Shown: positions 14,382 through 27,238 of the stretch, piece after piece | Layout of the letters: every line of letters starts with the position of its first letter | Numbering within the stretch: the stretch's first letter is position 1 | From: Hymenochaete sp. R1 | Taxonomy: Eukaryota; Basidiomycota; Agaricomycetes; Hymenochaetales; Hymenochaetaceae | Direction: 5' to 3' | Assembly (NCBI GenBank): GCA_019400425.1 | Contig: JAFREE010000017.1 | Span: 124,001 to 188,000 of the forward strand | DNA length: 64,000 bases | The notes under the pieces: model-generated | Database searches by the model: none | Seen by the model: only the letters and a program-made list of their open reading frames with translations | What the model was told of the DNA's origin: nothing | Program-made: the position numbers and the translations under genes

Positions 14382-15762
14382 AGAAAGCGTTCATCTGGGC
14401 GTACTATATGTGAACATTTGGATCTGCTTGATTATTATTGTTGCTATAGTTTTGCAATGTACTGATATACTTATAAAAATGGACTCCAATTAATATAGTA
14501 TCTGTGCATTTTATTGGACGATAAGACATGTAAGAGATGCGCCGATTTATGAGAAATAACTCGCCTTCACGATTCCAAGAAAATAGCTTGAAGATTTCAT
14601 CAGCTGCAAGTCAAGGCTTTCAAAAGCAAAACATATAGGAGTTCCGAACCTCTTAACATGATCAATTAAAGAGAGACATGAAATGATAGGAATGTGCAAA
14701 AGACGTCATCTTCCCAGGTGAAACACTTTCCGAGCCGCCATTAAACGTCATGAGGAGACAGATTAGATTATAGCCAGACAATCCATTGTATCGGCTTCCT
14801 TTATCATCTACACACACATTCGAGCAATGGCGAATGCCAGTCCTGATCCATACGCGAACTTGAATCTACGCAGAGAAGAGAGAAACCTCCCACCGAAAGA
14901 CAGAACACAGTGCAACGCCGTTTCTGTCTAATTTTTATAGTGAAACACCTTATCTGAAAAAGCTCGAGTGACCGTCGCCGTTTCCGTTAAGTCGGGACAT
15001 AAGAGGCGGGACCGACATGATACGATCCAACCAGATTGCAAAGGTAGCCGAGCGTCCGACAGCACGGGAAAATTTGTGATTTGATCGGAGTAGTCAGATT
15101 AGGCGGAAGGATGAATCATTCACTACATGTCCTCCCTGAGTATGGTGAGGAGCTGCCGCTGGGTAGCCCCGACAAGAAAGATCATCATCGATCGTGTGTC
15201 ACCGCGTATTCTGAGCGCAGCTGCCAAAACCCAAGCTATGGCGACCCATCACGTAGATAATCTCAGGTTGAGCGCCTTGGGCGTTTGTCGCTAGATGCGA
15301 CTGTTAGACATGAAACTGGGTGAGAGACGCTGAAGGCGAAAATGGGTTGAAGACGAAAAGGGAAAAGAAAGAGCAGAGAAAGAGCTCAAGAGTGTGAGAA
15401 AATGCTTATCACGTGATGCAGCATTTACCCGTTCAGGCATTCATCCGAGGTTTGATCGCTACGCTTCACGGTTCACCGCTCTCGTCCATCCAACCCTAAC
15501 GTTCCGTCTCATCCCCATAAACATAAGATGTCCGAAACACACTTTATCGCCTCACCTCTTATTCTGGACTTCATTCATCACGGCCATTCACTCAACGAAC
15601 GACGACGGCCGCGGCGGGAAGTCTCTCTACCTCCACCTCGCAATTTTTCCACTACGACCGCCGTCTAAATTCAATTGGGAATTCGTGCTTCTCTCATCCA
15701 CTTCGAGCTCGTCCTGAAGCAAACTGCAACAGTCTCCTTCAAACTCTTACTTCGGGTCGGCA
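14382..15762. other. Intergenic, no gene seen
   Basis: About 1.4 kb between two same-strand genes. The last 350 bp (15400-15760) are CT-rich and probably form the leader and promoter of the next gene. The open frame near 15394-15717 has the composition of a leader rather than a protein. No RNA gene or repeat was recognised. Confidence 0.5.
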
Positions 15763-18700
15763 ATGGGTCGTGATGGTCACCGTGGGGCTAGATCGGACTT
15801 CATGAATGTTGGGTCTTCCAACGATGCCAAAGGGCGCTCTTTACCCAAGGACAAATCGTCTCCTTCAGAAGTGAAGTCCTCATCCCATGTATCGCACGCT
15901 AACTACGTGGAAACGTGTTCGAGTCCAACTTCACCCTTAAGTACCGAAGAAGGAGGTGAGTACTAATCGCGTCTTCCGCCCCGGATTTCTACTCACAGTG
16001 GGAATAGCGTCAGGAGCGAGCCTTAATTCCCCCATTGCGTCTAATTCAACAGATTCGCACACGCATCTTATTTCAAAAGGCGTCAAGTTCTTAACCATAT
16101 CGCCTCCCACATCTCCCGCCTCTGTTTCGCATCGACCCTCGCAATCCAGAACAAAACACCACCGACCACTGAGCAGGAATACTAGTTCGCCAAGTATGGG
16201 ATCCGTTATCGACCCGCGAAATACTGTAGCAACGTCGCTTTCTCCGCAAGCTCGTCGCCAGCTTATCCGTTCCACACGCAAGCTGAGCAAGATTCTTGGC
16301 GAGACACCAGTCCTCCCTCCGTCGATTAATAACTCAGTCACGCCAGTGAAGGAGGATGTAAAAGAAAATATGGCGGAATTTGGCTTTGCTAGCTTTTCCT
16401 CGTCCCCAAGCAAGTCAATACACCAATCGATGGGCTCGAAACCAATCTCGCCGATAACAGCTGCGCAAGCGGGTTTCAGTCTTGGAACGCGAGCGAGCCG
16501 ATATCATACGATCGGCACTTCACCACGTCCAGAGGTAGGGGCGCACAACCGCACGTTGAGTTCATACTCGGAAATCGGAATGTATGACGGCATCGCCCAC
16601 TGCCTCAGCGTACCTCCGCCTTCAGTCGGGCCGCACAGTCTGAGCAACAAACAACCTCCGGTCCTAAAAGTTGACTGCTCGCTATCCCAAGGAGATACAT
16701 ATGGCTCAAAACGTTCCCGGATGACCCTATCTCCGAAAGTCAAAGACGACGATGGGCTGTCTATAATATCGAACTCGACAGTCACGAGCGGATTCACAGA
16801 CCTGTTCAGCCTCACATCATCAAAACGTCGCAGTACAATCGTCAGCCCTGTGTCTCCTTTGAGTCCAAGTGAAGGCCCCACACCCACGCAGTCCTTGGCT
16901 CTGTCTCAGCGTGAAAAGGAGAAAATTCGGGAAGCTAGGAGAAGTAAAGTCGCGAAACTCTCGCGATACTATGGCGAACATGTCCCCGCGGAACTCGTCT
17001 TCCGCAAGCCCACCCCTTCGGTACGGGTCACCGATCCCCATGGTCCTAGCAACGAACCATCTCTTCCCGTGTCGAGTCTTATGAAAAGACGCAACGAGTA
17101 CTTCTCCCGTGCACGAAGTCCTCGATCTCCTCTTTCTCACCATTCATCATTCAACGACCTTCATCGAGCGTCAGGTACCAATAGCAAGCCTGCGAGACCG
17201 CTCTCACGATCGTCCAGTGTTCGCATTCCTCCCGGCTCCGGAGGTGCGGTTTTAGTTCGGCGTGGAACGAAAAGGAAGGCCGTCCCGCAGCTTTCGGTTG
17301 CAGAAGCGCTTTCGATGAGCACGGGCGAAAATCTTGGGTCAATGGATAGCACTACAGCAGCCGTTTCGACTCCTACGTGTACTTCACTCTCACCGTTGCG
17401 AACTGAAGAAGAAAATAAGAAGTTCCTGACTCCGACGACTCTTACTCCGCAAGATGCTGCGAGACATTCGAAGAAGATAGAGAACATGTTCGGCGAGGCT
17501 CCACCCAGTTCAACCTTCCTCGGAAACAATGTCCAAAGGTCTCTTCGATCCCTCTACGTATGTTTTCTTTTGGAACGGCATCATACACTCTAACCTAAGA
17601 GACCATTCACAGAAATTTCGATCCACGAATTCCATTGTCACGAAGTCCAGTAGTTCAAGCAATCGCTTAGACTCTAGCACGGAAAAGCGACCCACGACAA
17701 GCCCGGCGTCCCCAGTGCAGTCGCAGAATCAAGGGCAAATTAGCGCCCCGAAGAAAACATCCACCCCGCTGCGCAGGCGTTCTTCGCTTTCAGCTCTACC
17801 TGAAACTCCCCCTCCATTCTCCAGATATTATCCGCCTTCACCTATCGTCGCAACGCCCGACTCTCCTCTGGGACCATTCGTACATCCCTTTTATATGTCA
17901 CAGTCTATGGGTTCAGATACGCAATTAACTCCAATTTGCCGTACAAGCCCACCTCCAGAGCTTGATGTTGAAGACGTGAAGGCCGAGCCTTCTCGGCCCT
18001 CGGTAGTATCAGGAACATATTCGGGATCCGACTCAGATGAAGATGTTGCAAACGTTGCCGGAACGGCTGCTACTTTCCGTGAAAGGCGCGTTCGTGCCGC
18101 AAGACTCGCGAAATTCTTTGGCGTTGGATACAACGATATCGTACCTGCTTTGACGAGTGACTCTTCCGCTTCGATGTCTGAGTCATCGACCCGCCCATCT
18201 GGGGAAAGTATCTCTTCATATTGGGATGGAAGACCATACGCCCCTATCGCCTTCGCGGAGAGACCTTTATCGTCCGCTAGCGGAATAAGCATCACCGTGC
18301 AGAGGGAGGTGGGCGACATCGGACGCTTTTCCGTTATTGCACCAAATTCTGGTATTGGACACACCTCGAGACCGTCCTCTCGATCGTCTACCACGCAGGG
18401 TGCCGCTAGCTTCGCGAAAACGTCGTCTAATAACAGAGAAAGCGTCGACGTTGCTTCTGGTGGATGTGTCCCTGGATTCGGGACGAACGTCTCGTCAGCT
18501 CGTGGTGCAGCTGCTCTCGCACGCAGTCTCAGCCTCCGGCGGCGTGGGGCCCAACAAGCACAAGTGCAACAACCGCAGCCATTCTCATCCGCAAGCGCGG
18601 CAAATTCGAAGGAAACCCTCACTTCGGTGAAAGTGAAGAAAGGCCCGAACTCGAGACCGGGAAGCTCGAGCAGTGCAGTCAGGCCAGCGACAGCCTCGTC

Positions 18701-19061
18701 GCATTACCAAACGACGACCTCACGAATCGGGGAGGCGTTGTCGCGCGTGAGGTCGAGTTCGCCCGATAAACCTCGGACAAACTTCCCTCAGATCTCTCAC
18801 CCCATGCCTATGGGCTACCCCCACGGCCACGCCCAGTCCCACTCACGGGTCAACTCGATCGTTGACATGGGTGTGGGTGCGGGAACGAGCTCGCGCAGCT
18901 CGATGGACGAGTTCGGGCTCGGTGGCGAGAGTGCGGTGTTCGTGAGCCGGAGTGGATCTGTCGAGCAGTTTGGGTTCAAGAATGTGGGGAGTATCGTGCG
19001 GGTTGGGGCGAAGGAGGCGGATGTGAATGAGGTGATGGGTCGCTTGAGGGAGTTGCGGTGA
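15763..19061 (+). CDS. Large disordered protein with two copies of an R-K-L-x-K-F/Y-G motif
   Basis: Three exons (15763-15955, 15999-17557, 17613-19061) join in phase to give 1066 aa. It is Ser/Pro/Thr/Arg-rich and almost wholly low-complexity, with many SP and SRSS-type sites suited to phosphorylation. I do not recognise the family. One feature stands out: two related 23-25-residue blocks, ARRSKVAKLSRYYGEHVP (exon 2, near 16930-16990) and ERRVRAARLAKFFGVGY (exon 3, near 18085-18135). Each is a basic amphipathic helix followed by an aromatic pair, a Gly and a short Val/Pro-rich end. They look like a duplicated binding motif. There is no signal peptide or TM segment. It could be a cytoplasmic or nuclear scaffold; this is not demonstrable from sequence. 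Confidence 0.8.
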
Positions 19062-21311
19062 AGAATTGATTTTGATTACACATGTCCTGGGTATGATTAT
19101 GGACTCATTGTCTTTCGAGAAGGACGTAATTTCTTTCGTGTTTATGTATAGCTGGTGCCTATAACTTACTTTACTCTATTTATCTATTCTTATACTTAAT
19201 GTAGTATTTCTTTTCAACTTTAAACTTTTATCTTATGCTTGTTATACTTATGCAATAAGGTGGAAAGTAGCCGCCCCCCCTCCCCCCCTCCTCCCTCTTT
19301 CTCCCGGTTTAAAGAATATTGTCCCCTCATGAACTTGTTATAGAAACAGCTTTAGTTGGTATGATCCTAAGCCAGGGCGCAACATGCACATTACTACCCG
19401 TGGGAAAGCAGTACTCATAGCAATTCAGTGCGGCAGCGCGTCGATTGTCCATCTTTCACTACGCTACGTATCACAAAAAAGTACCTGGTTCCCACCACAG
19501 ACTCTACTAAATGTAACGACTTGTTGGATCTTCTTTCGTACTCCTTGGACCGGCTATCACCGAAGTCTGGCGAAAACTCTTCAAGTTTCCGTTGATTCGT
19601 TTTACTCTGCAAGAGTACGCAGTTGGCCTGACGTATCCGCCCACTTCGGTGATACCCTGACATGCTCTTCAATATGCGACACAAAAGTCTACATCCTGGA
19701 TTTGAAGGACTAGAATAACAGACCTAGGACCCCTAATATCTCTGAAAATAGGAGGCTCTCTGGCAAACACTTGCTTCCTTTGTGGGGGCTAGTCGCGTGC
19801 GCATCAACATGAGGTCGCCGTCTGTCAACACATTCTGATCATAGTGGGTGAGCAAGCATCGCTTGTTAGTTACCTATGTGACTCAGATTTGGTGTTTTAA
19901 AGAGATGGTTTCTGTTTCCATTCAGTGATGGCCTCCAGTCAGTCGAGACTGAGCCCAGCCCCTCTGCACATCCATTGCGCACTGCGCAAGATCTGAAGCG
20001 CCGGAACCGACCGCCCCAGAACGTGGGTCAAAAATTTACGCCTCTCATTGCGAAACTGTGTTGTTGCGTCCTTTAGGTCTCTTTATGCACGACTAACATA
20101 TTTCGCCGAAGATGGCCGTTCCACGATAGGTTTCCTGGTTTCCTGACTCACGAAGTGTCCAACGTGGCTAGCCTTCCTGCTCTTGTCCTTGTCTCCTCGG
20201 AACGGTTCTACTAGTACGACGCGGACGGACACAAGCTTGACCTCGGTGACTTTTAGGGTATATTTGCGATCATGAAATTTTTGCATGCTGCGGAATACTA
20301 ATGTTTAAGCTTCGGCGGTGATGCGGATGCTATTGCGTGCTGCTGGCACTACGGACGGAGGAGTGGTCCCTGGCCGTGCGTAGCGCGGGTACTCGGGCGT
20401 CTGGTGGGGATTGGAAGGCCTTACCGTGGGCGTCTATTGCTTGATCTCACAAGTACGAGATCTGGTAAGAGGTGAAGTGTAGTTGCATGAATTGATTGTA
20501 AGTGTATACAGATCCTCAGCACTTTCCTGATACGTTCTACAATAGATTTGATCATGTCGAGTATATGATGAACTCATATTGAATACGAGTTGCAGTACTT
20601 GAGTAGTATTTATCCTATCGAGACTAGGCTGGAGTCGCAGGCTGCCTGATTAAGAACGCTCTGCAGATGGGGATGATGAACGAATGAACGCGTGCTTCCA
20701 CTTCACTTCTCCTCTTCTCACCGCTCCCCTCGTTCCCTCCCCTCTTGGCCTCCGCCCACCAACACCACCGCAGCAGCAGCACGCTCGCCGCCGTCTCTCA
20801 GCCACGCCAGGCATGTCCAGCGCCGTCGCTACAATCCAATAGCTTCATTCTGTTCTGTAGAGTCATTCACAGGTACCCTGAATTCGCCTCGCGACTTCGC
20901 GTGGATTACGCAACCTGCCTTGCCTTGCCTCGAGGCCCCCGCGTTATTCTCTTCATCCACCACACTTCCACACCTTTCCAAACCTTACCTTACCGGAACA
21001 GCCGTCTTGAACGTATTTTCACCCTTATTTATCTGCAAAATCTCCTCACTTCATCCATCGTCGTATCTTGTTGGGCCATCCCACGTCGTCTTCTCAGTTC
21101 AGTCAGATCTCGTGCCGCTTTATATCCCGGCAGGTCACATCCCCAACAGGCATCCATCATCGATAAACTTTCTTTGTTTCTTTCAACTCCTTTGAAAGGG
21201 GCCTAGGGCCAACGGGCACGAGCGCGTCATTCATTCATCCATTTTCTTTCTTTCTCGCGTGGTGCGCTCACAGCTGCGTTGGGCCAACGCTGGCGAAAGG
21301 TTTCTAGGGAA
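19062..21311. other. Long intergenic region with possible minus-strand gene relic
   Basis: A 2.25 kb gap. It contains a C-rich tract (about 19271-19300), then mixed sequence. On the minus strand, between about 20460 and 20083, short protein-like open segments occur (see findings), separated by stops. From about 20690 to 21280 the sequence is strongly CT-rich and probably forms the promoter and leader of the downstream gene. No complete gene could be built. Confidence 0.5.
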
Positions 21312-23516
21312 ATGTCGGCTCGAACACGACAACACATTCAATACGATCCTGGTCGAGTCTTACGTCTGCATCCGCTGAAAGAAGGTGCACAGGCCAACAG
21401 GGTCCTCCAGCAGGGCTTGGTAAAAGACGACGCCAACGAGAGGCCCGACGCGAAAGCCGAAGAAGTTAAACTCAGCAGCCACTCCACGCAACCCATTACC
21501 GCTGCCGCTGTGGCCTCGTCCTCATCCGAACCTCGTATTTCTTTCACCCTTCCACCTTCACCTCCCTATACCAACCCACATCTAAAGCGTGGTGTTCCTT
21601 TACCGTTCTTTGACGAGCGAGGTAGAATTATGTGCCACCATGGTCATGACGATGGATACGATTCGTGCAAGCGCGGACACCACTCGCTTCTGTCGCCGCC
21701 GTATTCACCTCATCGCCGGTCACTCACTTTACTCAGCGTCGACGAATCATTAGAAGATGAACGTAATGGTGAGTCATACTTGAAGAGCTGATCACTATAA
21801 GGCTCTAAACAAATTTCATTAGAGAGCAACAACGAAGAGTTGTTAGCGAATGCAGGACCTCCGCTTCAGATGGAAGGTCAATTAAAACGACTACACCTAG
21901 ATGATGCAGAAGAATGGGGAGATCCATTATTCTTGAACGCACCTTCCGATCCCGATTCCCGAGGCAGTCTAAACCTTCATCTTTTCGACAATTCGCAAAC
22001 ACAGCAAACGCCGAACGAAGGCCCTTCCCTCCCAGCCGAACTAGCACCATCTTCACCTCGGGTACGAGCATCATCGCTGCCAGAATTCGAAGATGATGTG
22101 GTGAGAGTGAATAAAAGCAAACCTCTCTTCGAGCCGTCGGCTTTCGATGTGTTTGAAAATGACTGGGACGCACTACCGTCTGGGTCGGCTGAGTCGAGTC
22201 CTGCTAGCTCGTCAACGGTGCATAGTCCGTTTTTAGAACGTTTCGAATCTTCTGAACTCTCGGAAAGTGTGGCTCCGCTCATAGCTCCAGAAAGTCCGTC
22301 GAGACGGAATGTCGTTCATTTACCTGGTGATTCTCTGTGCACCGATACGGACCCTTTAGATGAAGCTGCGTCTATGACCATTGAACATGGGGATGAAATT
22401 GAATGGGGTCGTCGATTGGAGGAACAACAACGTCTTCCATCCACAGCCCACCCATTTTTCGGACACTCTTTTGGCCGTTTTCACGATATCGCTTCTGAAC
22501 TCTTTCCATCACCATTCCAAACACGTCTACTCCCAGGCTCGCCATCCTCTCTATGTTTCCCTCCGACTCGTAGCCTTCTTTTTTCTCCACCAGAACCAGA
22601 AGATGTTCCATTACCTGAGTCACCGGAAGCACAGCTATTATACGTATCTGGCGGTGGACAAGTACCCTCGGCTATATGTGAGGAGGAAACCCGCATCCGG
22701 ACTCTACACATGCAAATGGTAGCTCAAGAAGCTCAGTCACGGAACAGAGAAGCTATGCTGACGGAATATATCGCCAAACTGAACACGATGACCCGTCCTC
22801 CCGAACCTACGCCCGTTCCTGTTCATCGTCCTAAACAGCAAGACGACGTGCTTGTTACAGACGATGGCTTCTACGAATACCGCGAAGATGCCCCCGTCCC
22901 CCCATCCAGCTCAGCAACCGTTGCGTCTGACCTCCCGCCCTCGAGGACCGAGCAAGAGGAACATCTATTGAACATAGAGTTTCTCCAACACCGTCAGCGC
23001 GAGATTCACACTGCGGTTACCATGCGTGCGACGGAGCGCAGGATCCGGAAACGCGCAAAGGAGCGGGCGAAGGAACTCGAAGCGCTTTTACAACTCAAGG
23101 CGAGGGCGATGTATGCGGATGCATGGGACAGGGCGATGTCCCCTCGTACCCGGAAACAGACCTGCGACGAGCCTCAAGTTATCTGTGCTTCAGGATCAGA
23201 CCCTCATCCGGGAGTCGACTCGAGGATGGTGGAACGACATGAACGGCAACAACGTGGCAAGAAGAGAAGGCGGAGCGGCGAGAGGCATGGTGAGATTATG
23301 CAACTTGTTGCGAAGATGATCTTTCGGAGACGGGACTCGCTGCGGCCGTTGAATAGCAAATCGATTCGTGCGCAGGGGCAACCGTATGTACGGTCAGGAC
23401 TGTCTAGAGAATTGGGCGATGAGACTGAGACCGGGACGGTGCCAGTAGAGGAAGAGGGTACTAAGGAGGAAGACGACTTTGACGACCTTTTAGAAAATGG
23501 GCTGATGTTGTGCTGA
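21312..23516 (+). CDS. Uncharacterised disordered/coiled-coil protein, 716 aa
   Basis: Two exons (21312-21768 and 21823-23516) join in phase. The start MSARTRQHIQYDP was chosen because it is the first ATG of the frame. The N-terminal two thirds are acidic and Ser/Pro-rich (many PSSP, ESPSR sites). A helical region follows: EEETRIRTLHMQMVAQEAQSR, then a second helical stretch (HRQREIHTAVTMRATERRIRK and the Lys/Arg/Glu-rich run after it) that should form a coiled coil. Basic RGKKRRRSGER is a likely nuclear signal, and the C-terminus is acidic (EEEGTKEEDDFDDLLENG). I recognise no domain. A nuclear role is suggested only by the basic cluster. Confidence 0.78.
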
Positions 23517-24671
23517 GGAAAAGGACGATGGTTAGCGTTCGTCTTCATTGGACCGGAAGATCTCTTTTTACAGTACCTTGTGGTGCTTTGTTGCGTCCGT
23601 TCCTTTTCATGTTTCTTCTCATTACATTTCATCAATCAAACACACCCTGCTCATCATCCATTTTTTCCTCTTCAATTTCATCCTCCAAGTCCATTGGTTT
23701 GCACATATGCTGTCCAGTATTCGTTCTCCATTTTCATTCTCATTTTCACTCTTACCTTGTCATTCCCCCATCTCAAGTCCCAACTTCCGCCCAATTTTTA
23801 TCATGTTTCACTCGCTGCATATCATCTCATCGCACCCCTTCGCACATCTCTGTCGGAAATCTTTCCTCCTCTTTCGTTTCCCTTTCCCGTTCATCTTTTT
23901 TTCTTTCATTTCCATTACCCAACCCAACACCACTTCACCTTCTATCTCATCTTGTCCGGAAAGAAAACGACTGAATGCATATATCATATGACGTACCAAA
24001 ACACCACGTTTTTTCACGAATCATCACCCACCTCTACCGCTGGTGAACGCTTCCATGGACGTCTCGTGTTCTTTTCTTTTCTTACTTCATGTCAATTTCG
24101 ATCGCAATCTTACCTTTGCCCGTCGTTTTTTTTTGTGTTCCCCGCATTCACGTAGCGTTTTTTCGATTCATCGCATGTGTCATTTTTTTTTCATCCGCCC
24201 ATCCATCCGTTTGTTCAGGGCCGAGGACAGTTTCCAGTCGAGCCATTGTTTGGATGTTTTGGAATTTAGGGAATATTGCAGGAATACAGGGTTTGTTCGT
24301 CGTTTATAAGGGGATGGGTCTACTGTAGTGAGAATAGGGTCATGTAGACGCTCAGTGAGGTTCTACTCAGCACTGTGTATATATGCTTTTGGAAGCCCAT
24401 ATGTATTGTTTAGTAAAGAAACGGAATGAAATATCTTCGATAAATATAAATGTTCGATCCTCCGATAAAGCCAAACAATAAGTTATTTGAGAACATTATG
24501 TAAAGAAAGAGGAAGGACAGCAGACTTGTTAGAGATACAGATTCTTTAAGTGTCGATGAATGCGTATAAAATTTAATGGAACTGGAAGGAAAAACGGTCG
24601 ATACAGTGGTTAAGGAAGAGGGAGAAATTGGAAGAAATAATAGATATGAAAGGAATGGGTATGGACATCGT
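23517..24671. other. Convergent intergenic region, pyrimidine-rich
   Basis: This lies between the stops of a + strand and a - strand gene, so it holds two 3' ends. From 23560 to about 24240 the + strand is strikingly T/C-rich, with poly-T runs, which opens long but compositionally trivial frames. No real gene is seen. Confidence 0.55.
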
Positions 24672-26487
24672 TTACTTCTTGACAAACCGACTGAACTCTT
24701 CATCCAGCGTCTGACTAACCGTCTTCCCTTTCCCTTGACCATTACCACCGCCATTCCCGCTCTCACTCCCTCCCTCCTTCCCATACCCAGAAAAACTCCT
24801 CACACTCGCCGTGTACTGTCCATCCAAAGTCGGCGTCACGGGTACTTGCTCCTCCTCCTTCTCCACGACCGGCGTATGCATCACCGCATGATGCTGCAGC
24901 GTCTCCTCGCCCTCGCCCGCATGCGGCTGGAGCTCGTCCGTCCGGATCCCGCGCGTCTCCGTCGCGTACCGCCGGCACGCCTCACGGCTCCGCTCGAGTG
25001 CGGGGTCTTGTCTGTCGAGCGCGACGACGTGGAGGGAGGGGAAGTTGAAGAGAAGGAGGTCCCGGAGGGCGGGGAGGAGCGTTTGGTCCGGAGCGTACGT
25101 GCCGGAATTGTTGTCGATGACGAGCTCCCACTCGACAGCGTTGTCGGGTACGTCGTCTTTGAACCCTTCCCATCCCAGGTTATCGACACCGTCACCTTCG
25201 CTCTGGGGAGCGACGACGACGGGCCGAAGGTGGAACTCACCGGCATAACGGACGGTTTCGTTACAGTTCGCGTGGAGCGCGTGTTTGGAGGCAAAGTCGA
25301 CGAAGAACGGGGAGCCCGTTTCGGAGAAACGGAACGTCTCTTCCGTCGCGTCGATGACGTATGTGTACACGGCAGGCTTGACGCGTCCGTTCGACGTGCC
25401 TTTTCCGCCGAGTAGGAGGTTGATCACGTCCTTGTGGGAGTTGAGGATCCCGAATCCGTCGCGCGTGCTACGTGCGTAGAGGAGGCGGTGGCCTGAGCGA
25501 ATGGAGGAACGCACGGCGAGAGAGGCGGGGCCGATGCCAAAGATGGTTTGGGCGGCTTTGTAGGAAGTGTTCCAGTGCTGGAAGGTGTCGTTGAAGAAGT
25601 GAGGGATACCTTTGAGGTGGATTTTCCAGGTGGAGTAGAGGCGCTCGTCGTTGAGATTTGTGAGGCGGCCAACGGTAGGAGAGAAGTGACGGGTATAGCG
25701 GATGGGTCCGTTGAAGAGGTACCGGCGGAATTTGAGATGTGAGGAAGGCATGGTTTCGATCTAATTATAGAACTCAATGTCAGTATCTCTATAATGCAAA
25801 CCTGAACCTGAACCTGAACAACTGTGTTTCGGAGGCAAAGCAATTGTCTACGATACCAATCGAAGGGGGGGGGGGGGGTGGAGTGTACTCACATTGAGCC
25901 AGAAGGTACCCTTGACCTTCTTAATGAGTGTACTGACGATTTCAACTTCTTTCGCTCCTGGTGTAAGGGTAGTAGAGAAACTTCCGATATAATCATCGTG
26001 AACAGATCCTTCGTCCTTATCCAGGACTTCTACTGTAAGGACCTAAGAAGGTCCCGTCAGTGATCGTTGCTTCCAAATGAAGATCATTACTCACCGAGTT
26101 CTCTGGTACGTTCATAATTTGCCAACTTTCATCCCACACAGGCGCAAGCGTATTGGGTTGGACACTTGAGCTGCAGCATATGTTAGCGAATGGCAATAAC
26201 ACATACGACACAGAGCCAAAAACTCACACAAATGAGATCTTTTTATCGATGTTGGCGACAAAAAAAGGGTCTGCCAAACCTACGATATCCATCTTTGGGA
26301 GATTGGTCGCTCCTATGAACTTGATAGTAACGTCAACGAGCTTCGTCTCGAGCATGTTTTCCTCTGCGAACTGTGCAGCTCGCTCTCTGACGCCATTAGC
26401 TCCTCCGCGCGCCTTGTCAACGGCTCTCGAGATGTGGTTGATCACTCGGGACATAAATGGTTTGATTGGGTTGCGTTTCTCTGTCAT
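24672..26487 (-). CDS. C2-domain protein, 524 aa
   Basis: Four exons (26487-26228, 26170-26095, 26042-25893, 25760-24672) join in exact phase. After an N-terminal helix (about residues 1-40) a C2 domain covers about residues 45-160: VDVTIKFIGATNLPKMD, GLADPFFVANIDKK, NTLAPVWDESW and LTVEVLDKDEGSVHDDYIG. The Asp residues around LADP and DKDEG are those that usually hold Ca2+, so Ca2+-dependent lipid binding is plausible. The C-terminal 360 residues, starting METMPSS-like after the last intron, contain blocks such as YSTWKIHLKGIPHFFND and ELVIDNNSGTYAPDQTLLP, plus a Gly/Ser tail ending DEEFSRFVKK. This second part is conserved-looking but unknown to me. There is no TM segment. It is divergent from rad7. 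Confidence 0.87.
25865..25878 (+). repeat. G14 homopolymer inside an intron of the C2 gene
   Basis: A run of 14 G on the + strand (C on the coding strand) lies within the 132-nt intron 25761-25892, near its 5' end on the gene strand. It is unusually long for a short fungal intron and is likely to vary in length between isolates. Confidence 0.85.
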
Positions 26488-27238
26488 GGTGAGCCGATGT
26501 GAGTAGGGAACAGGTGAAGGAAGGGAGGGAATGCATACCTTTGCTGAACGGTGAAACCGACTATGTTGCACTTTGCATGCAGTCGTTTACGGCGTGACTT
26601 ATTCCTTATTGAAGAATTCGTCGGTGTCTCACTGCGCTGGCCTGAGATGGAGGGGATGAGGAGCGTTCCGCAGTTTAATGGTGTGCCGGATGGGCGAAGA
26701 GAGAGAAGGCAATGCAAGCCTCGACGTGCAGCGCCTCCACCAAAATCCTGCATGCGCCAGCTTTACCAAATGATCGACGCTTCGCTGCACTACCCTACCT
26801 ACCAGTAGTACCACTCATTAATGTACCCTGCCACTTGTTAACTTGATATTTGGATTGCTCTCTGATTCCCTCTTCACACAGCAGCCTGCCCTGATACTTG
26901 TATTTCTTTATCATCGTACGCTCCCTAGTGGCGAAAAGACTTTTCTTCCCCTGTAATGGATAGGGCGTCAGGGAGCTCTATCAGGCTATCCGAGTCAGCC
27001 TCTTTAAAATAATATGAGCACCCTATAGCTTTGTTATGGGTACGATGACATGGAAATTTGAGGTGAACTCACGAGTATTTAAGGATGAATCCTGCAAAAT
27101 CTGCTGCTCGTGATGATCAGAGCAGCCACATTTTCCAATTTAAGAAATGATCCGCGTTTTCCGATTCATTAGCGCGTCAAGGTTGGCGCGACGCGTCTTG
27201 TCTTGTCTTACTCCCATCATCCTGTTCCTCGACGAAAA
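26488..27238. promoter_or_regulatory. Divergent promoter region (C2 gene / rad7)
   Basis: This 751 bp stretch separates the ATG of the C2 gene (-) from that of rad7 (+). Near 27165-27195 is the palindrome-rich stretch CGCGTCAAGGTTGGCGCGACGC, shortly before the rad7 ATG; it could be a regulatory site but nothing identifies it. No gene was seen. Confidence 0.45.

Noticed and set aside
17891..18622. A 243-codon minus-strand frame
   Set aside because: Antisense shadow inside exon 3 of the two-motif disordered protein; no independent signals.
20692..21206. Two overlapping plus-strand frames of 150-170 codons
   Set aside because: CT-rich leader or promoter composition, overlapping each other in different phases and lying directly upstream of a real gene start.
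23510..24155. Plus-strand protein-coding frames of up to 191 codons
   Set aside because: The frames exist in all three phases because the DNA is T/C-rich. Predicted proteins are Ser/Phe/Leu/Pro strings without a start context, splice pattern or family resemblance.
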